From positions 1 through 20,138 of the IMG/VR virus record IMGVR_UViG_3300032323_000096: 20,138 nucleotides of DNA. One strand, written 5' to 3'. Positions within the stretch are counted from its first letter, which is position 1, and each line of letters begins with the position of its first letter. The DNA is from a virus. Positions 1 to 7,615 of this stretch are shown one piece after another. A program made the translations under genes and the position numbers. The notes below the pieces were generated by a model. The model was given only the letters and a program-made list of their open reading frames with translations, did not search any database and was not told the origin of the DNA.

Positions 1-559
1 TTATAAATGTATTAAATGAAATACTAATTCTAGTTTCTTTACTTGTAGTTGGTGGAACATTATGTTGAAAATTTGATGGAAATAATACTAAATCGCCTGT
101 TTCTATAAGAACCGCAACATCGCCACTATTATAATTATTAGACTGATTATGATTAATTAAATACATAGGTTGCAAATCTTTATAAAACTTAATCATGTCT
201 TCATTCTTTATTGCATTTACATAAAAAACCCCCGATATAAAACTATTAGGATGCAAATGTTTATGATGATTTCCATTTGGCTCTGTGTAATTAGCCCATG
301 ATTGTGTTATATAAACATCTAAATTTGAACCAGGATAAACAATATTTATATATTCTTTTATATGCTCATTAATTGTTTTCTTTAATTCTGCAAATAAAGG
401 ATATTCAAGTATATATCCACTTTCACTTCTTAAATTGCCCGTATTTAATATTTTAGGTAAATTTAATAAATAATCTTTTTGCTGATTAATTAATGGCGCA
501 TCAATATTATTGATGTATAAAGGCGTTGGAAATAAATCCATGATTTTTGTATTATTCAT
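1..559 (-). CDS. 2OG-Fe(II) oxygenase family protein, truncated by the window edge
   Basis: I translated this by hand; it stays open for 186 codons from an ATG at 559 to the edge (a second in-frame ATG lies at 541). The pattern is that of the small phage/bacterial putative 2OG-Fe(II) oxygenases (PF13759/TIGR02466-like): WANYTEPNGNHHKHLHPNS at residues 88-106, then SGVFYV (109-114), GDLVLFPS (155-162), a distal histidine H166 in FQHNV, and R177 in ETRISISFN. In the family the HxH-type cluster and the distal His bind iron and the late Arg contacts 2-oxoglutarate. The family motif SISFN is reached only a few residues before the edge, so little of the protein is missing. Such genes are common next to tail genes in aquatic phages, where a protein or carbohydrate hydroxylase role is supposed but unproven. 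The substrate is unknown. Confidence 0.82.
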   Translation of the reverse strand, partial: MNNTKIMDLFPTPLYINNIDAPLINQQKDYLLNLPKILNTGNLRSESGYILEYPLFAELKKTINEHIKEYINIVYPGSNLDVYITQSWANYTEPNGNHHKHLHPNSFISGVFYVNAIKNEDMIKFYKDLQPMYLINHNQSNNYNSGDVAVLIETGDLVLFPSNFQHNVPPTTSKETRISISFNTFI

Positions 560-568
560 ATATTGTCT

Positions 569-1240
569 TTATAAAAATTTTACATCTTTACGCTCAATTT
601 GTGTATTACTTTTTTTATGCTCAATCGCTTCTATTGGATCATCTTTAAGATTTAATTGAATAGTAGTAGGATCAATATTGCTTGCAATTAATGGCGTTTC
701 TTTAGGTATTAAACCAATGTTTTTTAATGCAATCCAAGTAAGAGGATTGCTCATAGCATTTTTAATTTTAGCGGCGGATGGCCTGCCATTAGCTATAACT
801 TCAGCTTGCATTTCTCTTGCTAATAAAACAGTAAATTCATTAGCCGCATTAACTTCAAACATTTCTTCATCAGAATAAGGTGTGCCGTCTTTATGTTTTA
901 ATCTTGTTGGCTCGGCTAGCTCATAACATTCTTTTAATAGCTTTTCTAATATTTTAATTTCATCTTTATTTTGCTCAAAATTTCTTTTGCTTTCTTCAAA
1001 AAAAGATTCCATTTCAATAATATCAGCTTCCATATTCATAATAACATGAGGAAGCGCATCAATAGATTTAAGATGTTCTAATTCGGCATATTTAGCTTTT
1101 TGTTTTAAATTTGATACTGTTTCTAATACAGCCGCTCTTTTACGCCCGTCTAAAAATCCTTGAAGTGTTTTAATTTTTTCCCAAACAGTTTCACCTATTA
1201 CTTGGTATCTATAATTAAATTCACTGTTTAATTTTGCCAT
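569..1240 (-). CDS. Hypothetical protein, helical, downstream of the tail adhesin
   Basis: This 223-residue protein belongs to no family I can name. The start is an ATG preceded by AAGGACAAGATA, a good ribosome binding site. Residues about 15-110 are rich in Glu, Lys and Leu with few prolines and look like long helices or coiled coil. The middle (about 115-150) carries DGTPYSDEEMFEVNAANEF, and a conserved-looking block GRPSAAKIKNAMSNPLTW follows at about 152-169. The tail is polar. There is no signal peptide or membrane segment. It lies between the repeat adhesin and the 2OG-Fe(II) oxygenase and is cotranscribed with the tail genes. A structural accessory or fibre-assembly role is possible from position alone. 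Confidence 0.7.
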   Translation of the reverse strand: MAKLNSEFNYRYQVIGETVWEKIKTLQGFLDGRKRAAVLETVSNLKQKAKYAELEHLKSIDALPHVIMNMEADIIEMESFFEESKRNFEQNKDEIKILEKLLKECYELAEPTRLKHKDGTPYSDEEMFEVNAANEFTVLLAREMQAEVIANGRPSAAKIKNAMSNPLTWIALKNIGLIPKETPLIASNIDPTTIQLNLKDDPIEAIEHKKSNTQIERKDVKFL

Positions 1241-1260
1241 TATCTTGTCCTTTATTAAAA

Positions 1261-2358
1261 TTACGCAGTTAATGAATATCCTGCGGCAGCTAAACCACCT
1301 CTAGTAGTTCCAATTCCTGGGGTGTCAGCGGATACAACGCCTGTGTTTGATACTAGGTTGGTAATATTAGTAGCAGTATTTGGAGTGCTGTTGCCATACC
1401 CAAATATAGCTTTATCATTACCATAACCAGCGGCAGCTAAACTATTTCTAGTAGTTCCAACGCCAGGAGTGTCTGTTGCAACAACACCTGTGTTTGATAC
1501 TAGATTTGTCACGCTTACGCGTATAGAACCAGGTTGAGCTATACCATATCCAAAAATAGCCTTATCTCCACCATAACCAGCTGCGGCTAAACTTAATCTA
1601 GTAGTTCCAACACCAGGAGTGTTTGCTGCAACAACGCCTGTGTTTGATACTAGGTTGGTAATAGCAGTAGCATTGCCAGAACTTTGGCTACCATATCCAA
1701 AAATAGCCTTATCTCCACCATAACCAGCTGCGGCTAAAAAAATTCTAACAGTCCCAACGCCAGCAGTGTCTGTTGCAACAACGCCTGTGTTTGATACTAG
1801 ATTTGTAAAGCCTACTCTAGTTGATGGGGGAACTTGCCCATACCCAAATATAGCTCTATCATTGCCATAACCAGCTGCGGCTAAAGAAGTTCTAGCAGTT
1901 CCAACGCCAGGAGTATCTGTGGCAACAACACCTGTATTAGAAACTAAATTTGTAACACTAAAAGGTGCTGGCGTGCCGCCATATCCAAAAATAGCTTTAT
2001 CAGTCCCATAACCAGCTGCGGCAAGATTAAATCTAGCAGTGCCAACACCAGGAGTTTCAGCGGATACAACGCCTGTGCTAGATACTCGGTTGGTAACATT
2101 TGTGCTAACAAATGGAGTTGGAACTCCATTTACAGGCCCACCAAAACCAAATAAAGCTCTTTGAGTTCCTACAAAATTAGATTTACCATAAAAATCAGTA
2201 GGCATAACAATTACGCCGCTAGGCACTTGAGCTAGTGTTCTTACATTTGTATCATTTAAAGATATAGTAGCCGTTGCAGATTGACCTAATTCAACCGCAA
2301 TAGATTGACCTGCTACTGGACCTGCTAAACTAATTGCACCTGAAGGATTTAATGGCAT
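1261..2358 (-). CDS. Repeat-rich tail adhesin, predicted six-bladed propeller
   Basis: A 365-residue protein. Residues 1-64 form an N-terminal module (MPLNPSGAISLAGPVAGQSI to FYGKSN) of a type seen at the start of other phage tail proteins, probably the anchor. From residue 65 there are tandem units of 41-50 residues with consensus GTxRxxLAAAGYGxDKAIFGYG, a variable stretch of 8-15 residues, then TNLVSNTGVVATDTPGV. The first unit lacks the GTxR..LAAAGY half, and the protein ends with just that half (GTTRGGLAAAGYSLTA, 350-365). N- and C-terminal halves would therefore complete one blade, as in the velcro closure of beta-propellers, giving six blades. This is inference from the repeat layout. 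The start overlaps the upstream stop as TAATG, with GGGA seven bases before it. The likely role is receptor or glycan binding at the tail tip. Confidence 0.8.
   Translation of the reverse strand: MPLNPSGAISLAGPVAGQSIAVELGQSATATISLNDTNVRTLAQVPSGVIVMPTDFYGKSNFVGTQRALFGFGGPVNGVPTPFVSTNVTNRVSSTGVVSAETPGVGTARFNLAAAGYGTDKAIFGYGGTPAPFSVTNLVSNTGVVATDTPGVGTARTSLAAAGYGNDRAIFGYGQVPPSTRVGFTNLVSNTGVVATDTAGVGTVRIFLAAAGYGGDKAIFGYGSQSSGNATAITNLVSNTGVVAANTPGVGTTRLSLAAAGYGGDKAIFGYGIAQPGSIRVSVTNLVSNTGVVATDTPGVGTTRNSLAAAGYGNDKAIFGYGNSTPNTATNITNLVSNTGVVSADTPGIGTTRGGLAAAGYSLTA
1264..2166 (-). repeat. Tandem in-gene repeats of about 147 bp
   Basis: These encode the adhesin repeats (residues 65-365). Units span residues 65-105, 106-152, 153-201, 202-250, 251-300, 301-349 and a partial 350-365. 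Some parts are identical at DNA level between units: a stretch of over 40 bases covering the DKAIFGYG and AAAGYG codons is shared near 1549 and 1693. The sequence after each FGYG differs completely from unit to unit. Such repeats could gain or lose units by recombination. Confidence 0.9.
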
Positions 2359-2600
2359 TATGGTGTCCCGTATGCAGTAACATTATCGGCTGAAGTAATT
2401 GTGCCAGTTGATGAAATAGATGCAACGACAGTTGCACCATATAAAATTTGTAATACTCCACCTACTTCTTGAATAGTGAAGTTAGTAGTTTGTATTGTTT
2501 CAGCCGCAGGAACGGCATTAAACAAAGCAGTTGCAGCATCAAGCTGACCTGATGAATTTACATTATTGGCTAATTGAGATAAATTATAAGCTTGTGTCAT
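2358..2600 (-). CDS. Small tail-fibre-like protein
   Basis: An 80-residue protein. Its start overlaps the J-like gene stop (TAATG), with GGAG seven bases upstream, and its own stop overlaps the next start in the same way, so the three adhesion genes are translationally coupled. The N-terminus (AYNLSQLANNVNSSGQLDAA, residues 4-23) resembles the opening segment of many phage fibre or collar proteins. The C-terminal half (VGGVLQILYGATVVASISS) looks like short beta strands ending in TGTITSADNVTAYGTP. It may be a small fibre, an adaptor between the J-like protein and the repeat adhesin, or the remnant of a longer fibre. The function is inferred from position and sequence style. Confidence 0.65.
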   Translation of the reverse strand: MTQAYNLSQLANNVNSSGQLDAATALFNAVPAAETIQTTNFTIQEVGGVLQILYGATVVASISSTGTITSADNVTAYGTP

Positions 2601-5600
2601 TACGCAGCTCCAGCTCTTGAGAATGATTGTTGTAATATTTCAGTCAATGTTGTAGTAGGTGTATTTGTCAAAGTATAACTCCCTGATGCAGTAGTATAAT
2701 CTGTTCCTAGTAATAATAAAAGCCCATTCATAAATAAATTTAATGCGCCAGTAGTATAACCAAATGTATATGTAGTTTGGCCCACAGTTGTATTAATGCT
2801 GATATTAACAGGCGTTCCGTTAGGCACACCCAAGTTATTAGCTGACCATTGGATAACTGTCATTTTACCAGTAATTGGGCTTGGAAAATTAGTTATATGT
2901 CCGCCTACTATATCATAGTCTGTGTCTGACATAACTGCGCCATTTGTAAATAATAATTCATATCCTGAATTTAAAGTAAAGCTTGGAATGACAGTTGAAG
3001 TCGGTGTTGTTATATCTATAATGTTTCGGCTAAATGAAGGATAAGAAATGCCTGTAGTAGTTGTCACGCTTCTAAATGAAATAATAGTAATAATATCGCC
3101 TGTAACCGCACCTGTGTTTAAAGTAACAGTAGTAGAATTTTCTGTATAATCTAGCGTTGGATTAAACAATACGCCATTTCTAAACACTAAATCTTGACCT
3201 GTAATATATCCTGCTGATCCTGTAACGCGAGTAGTTGGCGTAAATACAGTTTGACCGCTTGTAGCCGTAAATGAATCTATAGTCATAAAGAAATTATCAG
3301 GCGCACTAAAACCTACTACTCGACCATAAATATCAATAGTTAAAGTAGCGGCTGATCCTGTAAATGTATAAACACCAGGTCCAAAATTAAGGAATTGCTG
3401 CAATTGAGCAACCATTTTTCCATCAGGACTATTAGTAATACCTATCTCGCCTGTTCCAACGGATGTTGTTCCTGTGCCAATTAATTGACCTGTTCTAACA
3501 TCAAGATCAATTACATTAAGGTTATCAGGCAAAGCTGACCAAATAGAAGGATCAAATAGAGAAGTTACAGTAGGCACGAATGCAGCAGTTCCAGCCGCGT
3601 AATCAGCAAGCCCTGTATCAAAGCTCATCTTGCGACCAGTTCTATTTGAATAAGTTAAATAGAAAGTAGTGCCAAAAGCAGGATCAGCTAAATACCATGT
3701 ATATACGGATGGATCGGTGCTAGGTGTAGTTGAGTTTTGATTGTGTAATCCATAATATGTTTTGCCTGTAGGGCTAAAATTTAATCCTGTGCCTGTAATA
3801 CTATCTGCATAAGCTACTATGATATATTTATTAGTAAATTGGAATGTAGTTGGCCGCCATTTATAAACAGTTGAAGCAGGTGAAAAATCACTTGTAGCAA
3901 ATTGATTAACCATGCGACTAAAGAAATACCAATCGCCTTGAGGTATGTCAAATAATTGAACATCAGGCAATACTTGACTTAATCCATACGGAGTTCCGTT
4001 AGATTGAATAGCCGTAGTGCCTGCAAATATTCTTTGAGATTCAGTTGGATTAGAATAGGCTGAATACCAAACTTCAGCATATTGAGTAATACCAGCGCTT
4101 GAAGATGTAACTCTTACACTAAATGCAGGGTTAGTTGCAGTAGGTAAAGCATTAACAATAACTGGAGCTGGAACAGTTCCAAAAGTAATAGGTGATCCAA
4201 TACCTGTATTAGGGCTTGGAGTAAATTGAGTTATATTGCGATCATCATAAACTTGTGGATTATATTCCATTAAATAAAGTGAAGCGGTTACTGTTCCATC
4301 ATCGCCAAATTTTTGAATAACTTTACTAATGCGGAATAGTTTGGCCACCCAACCATAATTAGCATTAGTTACAGTAACAATATCGCCAGCTTCTAATTCA
4401 AGGCCAATAAAATTAATTTCCACTTGAATCTGCATATCTTCTCTTGCAGCTTCTAACATTCGATTAGCAAGATATTGAGCAGTTACGCTATTGTTAGTTA
4501 AGTAAAGATTAACCGATTGTTTATTAACAGGCTCATTGGCAAATAAAAGAGTAGGTGCAATTGTGGATAAATCAAAGGTTGCTGAATTAAATGAATCTTT
4601 TGCAGAACCATCAGGAAATTTACATTCAATAATATTAAATGAATTATTAAGATCAATAGGACTAACTGTAATGCCACCAATCATATTAGTGTCATTAACA
4701 TCCATAACTACAGTATAAGATGGTGTTTGAGTAACAACGGCCCATTGACCAGTAATTTCATTGTATTTAACCAAACAATCGCAGCAATCAGCCATAGATT
4801 GAATGTTTTGCATAATCTTTAAATTAGTATCTAAAGCACCATTAAATTCAAAGCGAGGTTGAGTAGAAGTGCCACCTGTATAAGTTGTATATGTAAATGA
4901 AGCATTAGAATAAGTATTAAGCGCAGTCAAGCTTGCAGTATTAATATTAGCTAAAGGAATAGCAGCACCATATCTTTCGCTTGATAGATAATCTAAAAAG
5001 CAATCGCCTGGAGCTTTTCTTGAATTTATAACTTGGAATCTAGTTTGATTTAAACCTGTAAGCGCTTTGTCTGCATTATATTTAAGATGCACAATAGCAA
5101 AAGCAGTATTGCTCATTAATTTTGTGTTATTCCATTTATACACAAGATTAGATGCGCTCATAACATCAACGGCATTTATAGAACTATTGGTTGGGCTACC
5201 TGATCCATTTCTATATAAATAAATGTCCATATTGCCTGAAACATTTTGAGTTTCGCCAGTTGATTCGTCTGTTAATGAATTTACAGAATATCCATTAACA
5301 TTAAAATTAACCCTTTTACCGCCCCAATATATATTCCCAAAATTAATAGTATCAGGCGATCCGCCTGTTTCTGTATTGGTAACTTCACACAATGACATAA
5401 CCCAATAAATATCTTGATTGTCAGAGCTAATTGACATATCAGTAATTACACCGCCTAAAAAAGCAGTTCCATAAACTACAGGAAGTTTATTGTCGCCAGC
5501 AGGTGGAAGTTGTTGTCGATTGCCAGGATTGGGTTGTTGAGCATTAAGATTTTCTTGACCTGGCAAACTAGGCGCAAACATCTTGGAAATGATAGATGAT

Positions 5601-5749
5601 GCAACCATATTAATTCCCATAGCTATTATTTGTCCAACAACGGCTTTAGCAAAAGCTTTACCAGCAACCGCAGCAACAATAGCTCCGCCAGCAATAGCAT
5701 CATTAGCTATTGTAAAAAATGCAAGAAAATTAATGATAAAATTAATCAT
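2600..5749 (-). CDS. J: Central tail tip / host specificity protein (lambda J-like)
   Basis: At 1049 residues it is the largest tail protein here. Residues 1-58 are hydrophobic, Ala/Ile/Gly-rich segments, common at the N-terminus of J-like proteins. A PxxYG element (LPVVYGTAFLGG, 89-100) and LDYLSSERYGAAIP (252-265) match the hub region of J-like central tip proteins, which continues to about 510, including a Cys-rich DCCDC at 321-325. Residues about 525-635 resemble a fibronectin III-like domain. From about 640 to the end the protein is fibre-like beta sequence. It ends with three related repeats (about 820-895, 905-968 and 975-1044) with the pattern dLxFxNGxLxxxxDYT...vTL. It starts in a 4-nt ATGA overlap with the GNAT-like gene. 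It should close the tail tube and carry host recognition through its C-terminal part. Confidence 0.85.
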   Translation of the reverse strand: MINFIINFLAFFTIANDAIAGGAIVAAVAGKAFAKAVVGQIIAMGINMVASSIISKMFAPSLPGQENLNAQQPNPGNRQQLPPAGDNKLPVVYGTAFLGGVITDMSISSDNQDIYWVMSLCEVTNTETGGSPDTINFGNIYWGGKRVNFNVNGYSVNSLTDESTGETQNVSGNMDIYLYRNGSGSPTNSSINAVDVMSASNLVYKWNNTKLMSNTAFAIVHLKYNADKALTGLNQTRFQVINSRKAPGDCFLDYLSSERYGAAIPLANINTASLTALNTYSNASFTYTTYTGGTSTQPRFEFNGALDTNLKIMQNIQSMADCCDCLVKYNEITGQWAVVTQTPSYTVVMDVNDTNMIGGITVSPIDLNNSFNIIECKFPDGSAKDSFNSATFDLSTIAPTLLFANEPVNKQSVNLYLTNNSVTAQYLANRMLEAAREDMQIQVEINFIGLELEAGDIVTVTNANYGWVAKLFRISKVIQKFGDDGTVTASLYLMEYNPQVYDDRNITQFTPSPNTGIGSPITFGTVPAPVIVNALPTATNPAFSVRVTSSSAGITQYAEVWYSAYSNPTESQRIFAGTTAIQSNGTPYGLSQVLPDVQLFDIPQGDWYFFSRMVNQFATSDFSPASTVYKWRPTTFQFTNKYIIVAYADSITGTGLNFSPTGKTYYGLHNQNSTTPSTDPSVYTWYLADPAFGTTFYLTYSNRTGRKMSFDTGLADYAAGTAAFVPTVTSLFDPSIWSALPDNLNVIDLDVRTGQLIGTGTTSVGTGEIGITNSPDGKMVAQLQQFLNFGPGVYTFTGSAATLTIDIYGRVVGFSAPDNFFMTIDSFTATSGQTVFTPTTRVTGSAGYITGQDLVFRNGVLFNPTLDYTENSTTVTLNTGAVTGDIITIISFRSVTTTTGISYPSFSRNIIDITTPTSTVIPSFTLNSGYELLFTNGAVMSDTDYDIVGGHITNFPSPITGKMTVIQWSANNLGVPNGTPVNISINTTVGQTTYTFGYTTGALNLFMNGLLLLLGTDYTTASGSYTLTNTPTTTLTEILQQSFSRAGAA

Positions 5750-6171
5750 CTAATTTCCCAATGTAATTCTAATTTAACCATTCCGTATCTTTCAAACCCA
5801 TAATCTTTATAGGAAGCCATTATAGCTTGAGTTATTTCGCCTTTGTTAATCATATCTTTTGCTATTCTTATATATTCTTTTATTAATCTAGTAACAACAA
5901 ATTTATTATTTGCAGTCAGCATAACTTCTTGTAATTGCCAAACATTTTGTAACCAAAAAGATTCTGTTTTAGCAACTACCAATATATCGGTTTGTTTATC
6001 ATCAATTAACACAAACCCATGACCAGCATACAAAGTAGCTAGTATTTGTTCAATATAAGTTTTTGACCATACTAAAGGATTATTTGTTATTGGATTATTT
6101 GATTTAATCGCAAAATCTTTTAGTAGCTCTATTATCTTATCGTTATCGTATCTATTAGCAAATCTAATCAA
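5746..6171 (-). CDS. GNAT-fold acetyltransferase-like protein in the tail tip module
   Basis: A 141-residue protein. Its frame begins at a TTG codon that overlaps the upstream TGA (TTGA). The next in-frame methionine is about 88 residues on, so TTG is the only sensible start. The opening IRFANRYDNDKIIELL, then GFVLIDDKQTDILVVAK (52-68) and LQEVMLTANNKF (80-91), follow the order of GNAT beta strands and helices. The acetyl-CoA phosphate loop (Q/RxxGxG/A) expected after strand 4 is not evident, so it may have lost catalysis or bind something else. The C-terminus (YKDYGFERYGMVKLELHW) fits the last strands of the fold. It sits just before the J-like gene, where lambda has K and I. Whether it is an enzyme, a tail assembly factor or a structural part is unknown. 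Confidence 0.6.
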   Translation of the reverse strand: MIRFANRYDNDKIIELLKDFAIKSNNPITNNPLVWSKTYIEQILATLYAGHGFVLIDDKQTDILVVAKTESFWLQNVWQLQEVMLTANNKFVVTRLIKEYIRIAKDMINKGEITQAIMASYKDYGFERYGMVKLELHWEIR

Positions 6172-6926
6172 ACATCTTTTCCAAACGAATAATTAATGGT
6201 TTCAATAAAATTAACGCGATTCATAGATGTATCGCCTGGATTAAAAAATGTCCAAGCATTATTATTAGTAAAGCGCCCTGCGGTCCTGTTTTGTAAAATG
6301 ATCTGAATGCTAGAAGCTGAAGCAGTTATGATACCTACATAAGAGCGAGCTTCTTCCATATATTCCTCTGAAATTTGGAAAGAGCTTATATAGCCTGTAA
6401 AGAATTTATAAAGGCCACCTGTGCCGCCTGTAGTAATTAATTCATTATTTGTATTAAAAAATCCATGCCACATTTCAATCATAGAGCCTTTAATATCATG
6501 GCCTAATACCCATCCTAAAAGAGCGGTATCTAATCCAACTAAAGTAATTGTTGTTTCATTAGAGGTTGATTTAATATCTCTTTGAACATCGTCAATTTTT
6601 ACTAATGATCCAAGCGCATCAAAAGGTTGAGAATCAACGGCTGGAATTGTAAGGACATTAGCGGTTGTTGCAAAGCGATAATATACATCTTGATAAACTG
6701 TGCCTGTGCCTGTAGCTGGAGTTGTTATAGTTGAGGTAAATACTTCGCCTACAGTATTAGAATCAGCACCATATAAAGTAAAGTCTGTAGTGCCAATAGT
6801 TCTGATGGTATATTGAACGGCATCAACCATAGCGGTCGCATTGATATTAGTTCGCGTTGTTATGCGAACAAAATCCGCCATTCTTATATTGTTAGTATTT
6901 TCTATTGGTAATATTATATCTGCCAT
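6168..6926 (-). CDS. Tail tip / baseplate hub-like protein
   Basis: A 252-residue protein starting in a TAATG overlap with the preceding tail gene. Residues about 37-85 contain YTIRTIGTTDFTLYGADSN followed by TVGEVFTST and a Thr/Gly-rich stretch. This resembles a motif (GTTDFTxxGAxxNTVGxxFT) that recurs in phage fibre and decoration modules. The rest, from about 100, has strands and a C-terminal block TAGRFTNNNAWTFFNPGDTS (215-234), like the RxTN...FxPGD signature near the end of DUF2163-like and other baseplate hub proteins. Position between the tape measure and the J-like protein corresponds to lambda M/L, but there is no cysteine cluster, so no Fe-S cluster like that of lambda L. Assignment rests on context and this C-terminal pattern. 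Confidence 0.6.
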   Translation of the reverse strand: MADIILPIENTNNIRMADFVRITTRTNINATAMVDAVQYTIRTIGTTDFTLYGADSNTVGEVFTSTITTPATGTGTVYQDVYYRFATTANVLTIPAVDSQPFDALGSLVKIDDVQRDIKSTSNETTITLVGLDTALLGWVLGHDIKGSMIEMWHGFFNTNNELITTGGTGGLYKFFTGYISSFQISEEYMEEARSYVGIITASASSIQIILQNRTAGRFTNNNAWTFFNPGDTSMNRVNFIETINYSFGKDV

Positions 6927-7612
6927 TATAGAACCGCTTCTATAGCCTTAAATGTTCCATTCCAAGCAATAAAAGAATCATTGGTCATTGGAATAAATGT
7001 ATATGTTGGATACTCTTGAAGTATAACAGGGAATGTTGTTCCAGCGTAAGTGCTTCCGCCTAAAGCTATCGTTGTTCCAAATTGGCCAATAACTGCGCCA
7101 ATATCGGATACTACTGAAGTAATTAAAGTTCTGTGAACAGGAATAGATACAGTTGATCCACTTCCTCTTATTACATCAGCAGTTGCTATATAAGCATAAC
7201 GGCCCACTTGGCAAAAATCACCTGTTCTAACTACATATTCACTTGATAAAACAGTTCCTGGAATATCGCCTAATACTAAAGTTTTGTTAGCGCTTGCAGG
7301 CTTCCAATTGCATAAAGATATTTCACCGCTTGTCATATCGCCTTGATATTTAATATAGCTTGACCATCCTGTAGTGCCAAAATTAAGATATTGTTCAAAT
7401 TGTCTATCAGCAGCTCTTAATACTGATAATAATTGTCTGCTTTGACTATAAAGCAAATAATTCATTGGCTTCATGTCAAACATAAAAGGTTGAACAGTAA
7501 TAATTTCTGAAGTTGAGATGCGCTGATTGCGGCTCATGGTTTGACCAATAAATCTTTGATCAGTTATACCGATAGATTCTGAATTGGCAAGTATTGTATT
7601 TAAAGAAGCCAT
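6926..7612 (-). CDS. Probable distal tail protein (lambda M/L position)
   Basis: A 228-residue protein encoded directly after the tape measure gene (3-nt gap). This is the position of distal tail or lambda M-like proteins, which dock the tube to the tip. I do not recognise a named domain. The N-terminus (SLNTILANSESIG) is followed by QTMSRNQRISTSEI and a compact middle part with FDMKPMNYLLYSQSRQLLS (45-63) and QYLNFGTTGWSSYI (74-87). The second half is mostly beta-like (GDFCQVGRYAYIATADVIRG, SIPVHRTLIT, then YPTYTFIPMTNDSFIAWNG). There is no signal peptide or membrane segment. The SD is weak (GAG upstream), consistent with coupling. A structural tail tip role is inferred from position. Confidence 0.55.
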   Translation of the reverse strand: MASLNTILANSESIGITDQRFIGQTMSRNQRISTSEIITVQPFMFDMKPMNYLLYSQSRQLLSVLRAADRQFEQYLNFGTTGWSSYIKYQGDMTSGEISLCNWKPASANKTLVLGDIPGTVLSSEYVVRTGDFCQVGRYAYIATADVIRGSGSTVSIPVHRTLITSVVSDIGAVIGQFGTTIALGGSTYAGTTFPVILQEYPTYTFIPMTNDSFIAWNGTFKAIEAVL

Positions 7613-7615
7613 TTA

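Noticed and set aside
678-878. Plus-strand ORF inside the helical hypothetical gene
   Set aside because: It lies antisense to a well-supported gene with a good ribosome site and has no recognisable features. The same applies to plus-strand ORFs at 4536-4718, 7782-7979, 8233-8418, 9234-9443, 11069-11281, 12048-12245, 15838-16101 and 19183-19401.
1944-2129. Short minus-strand ORFs inside the adhesin (1944-2129) and the J-like gene (4498-4680)
   Set aside because: Both are out-of-frame shadows of strongly supported genes, with Leu/Ile-rich low-complexity translation.
1264-2166. Tandem repeats as a possible CRISPR array
   Set aside because: The repeats are about 147 bp, in frame, encode a protein, and the variable parts are codons of loops of differing length. 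Spacing and repeat length do not fit CRISPR.
1264-2166. Variable loops as targets of a diversity-generating retroelement
   Set aside because: No reverse transcriptase or template repeat is in the window, and the variable codons are not enriched in the AAY pattern expected of adenine mutagenesis.
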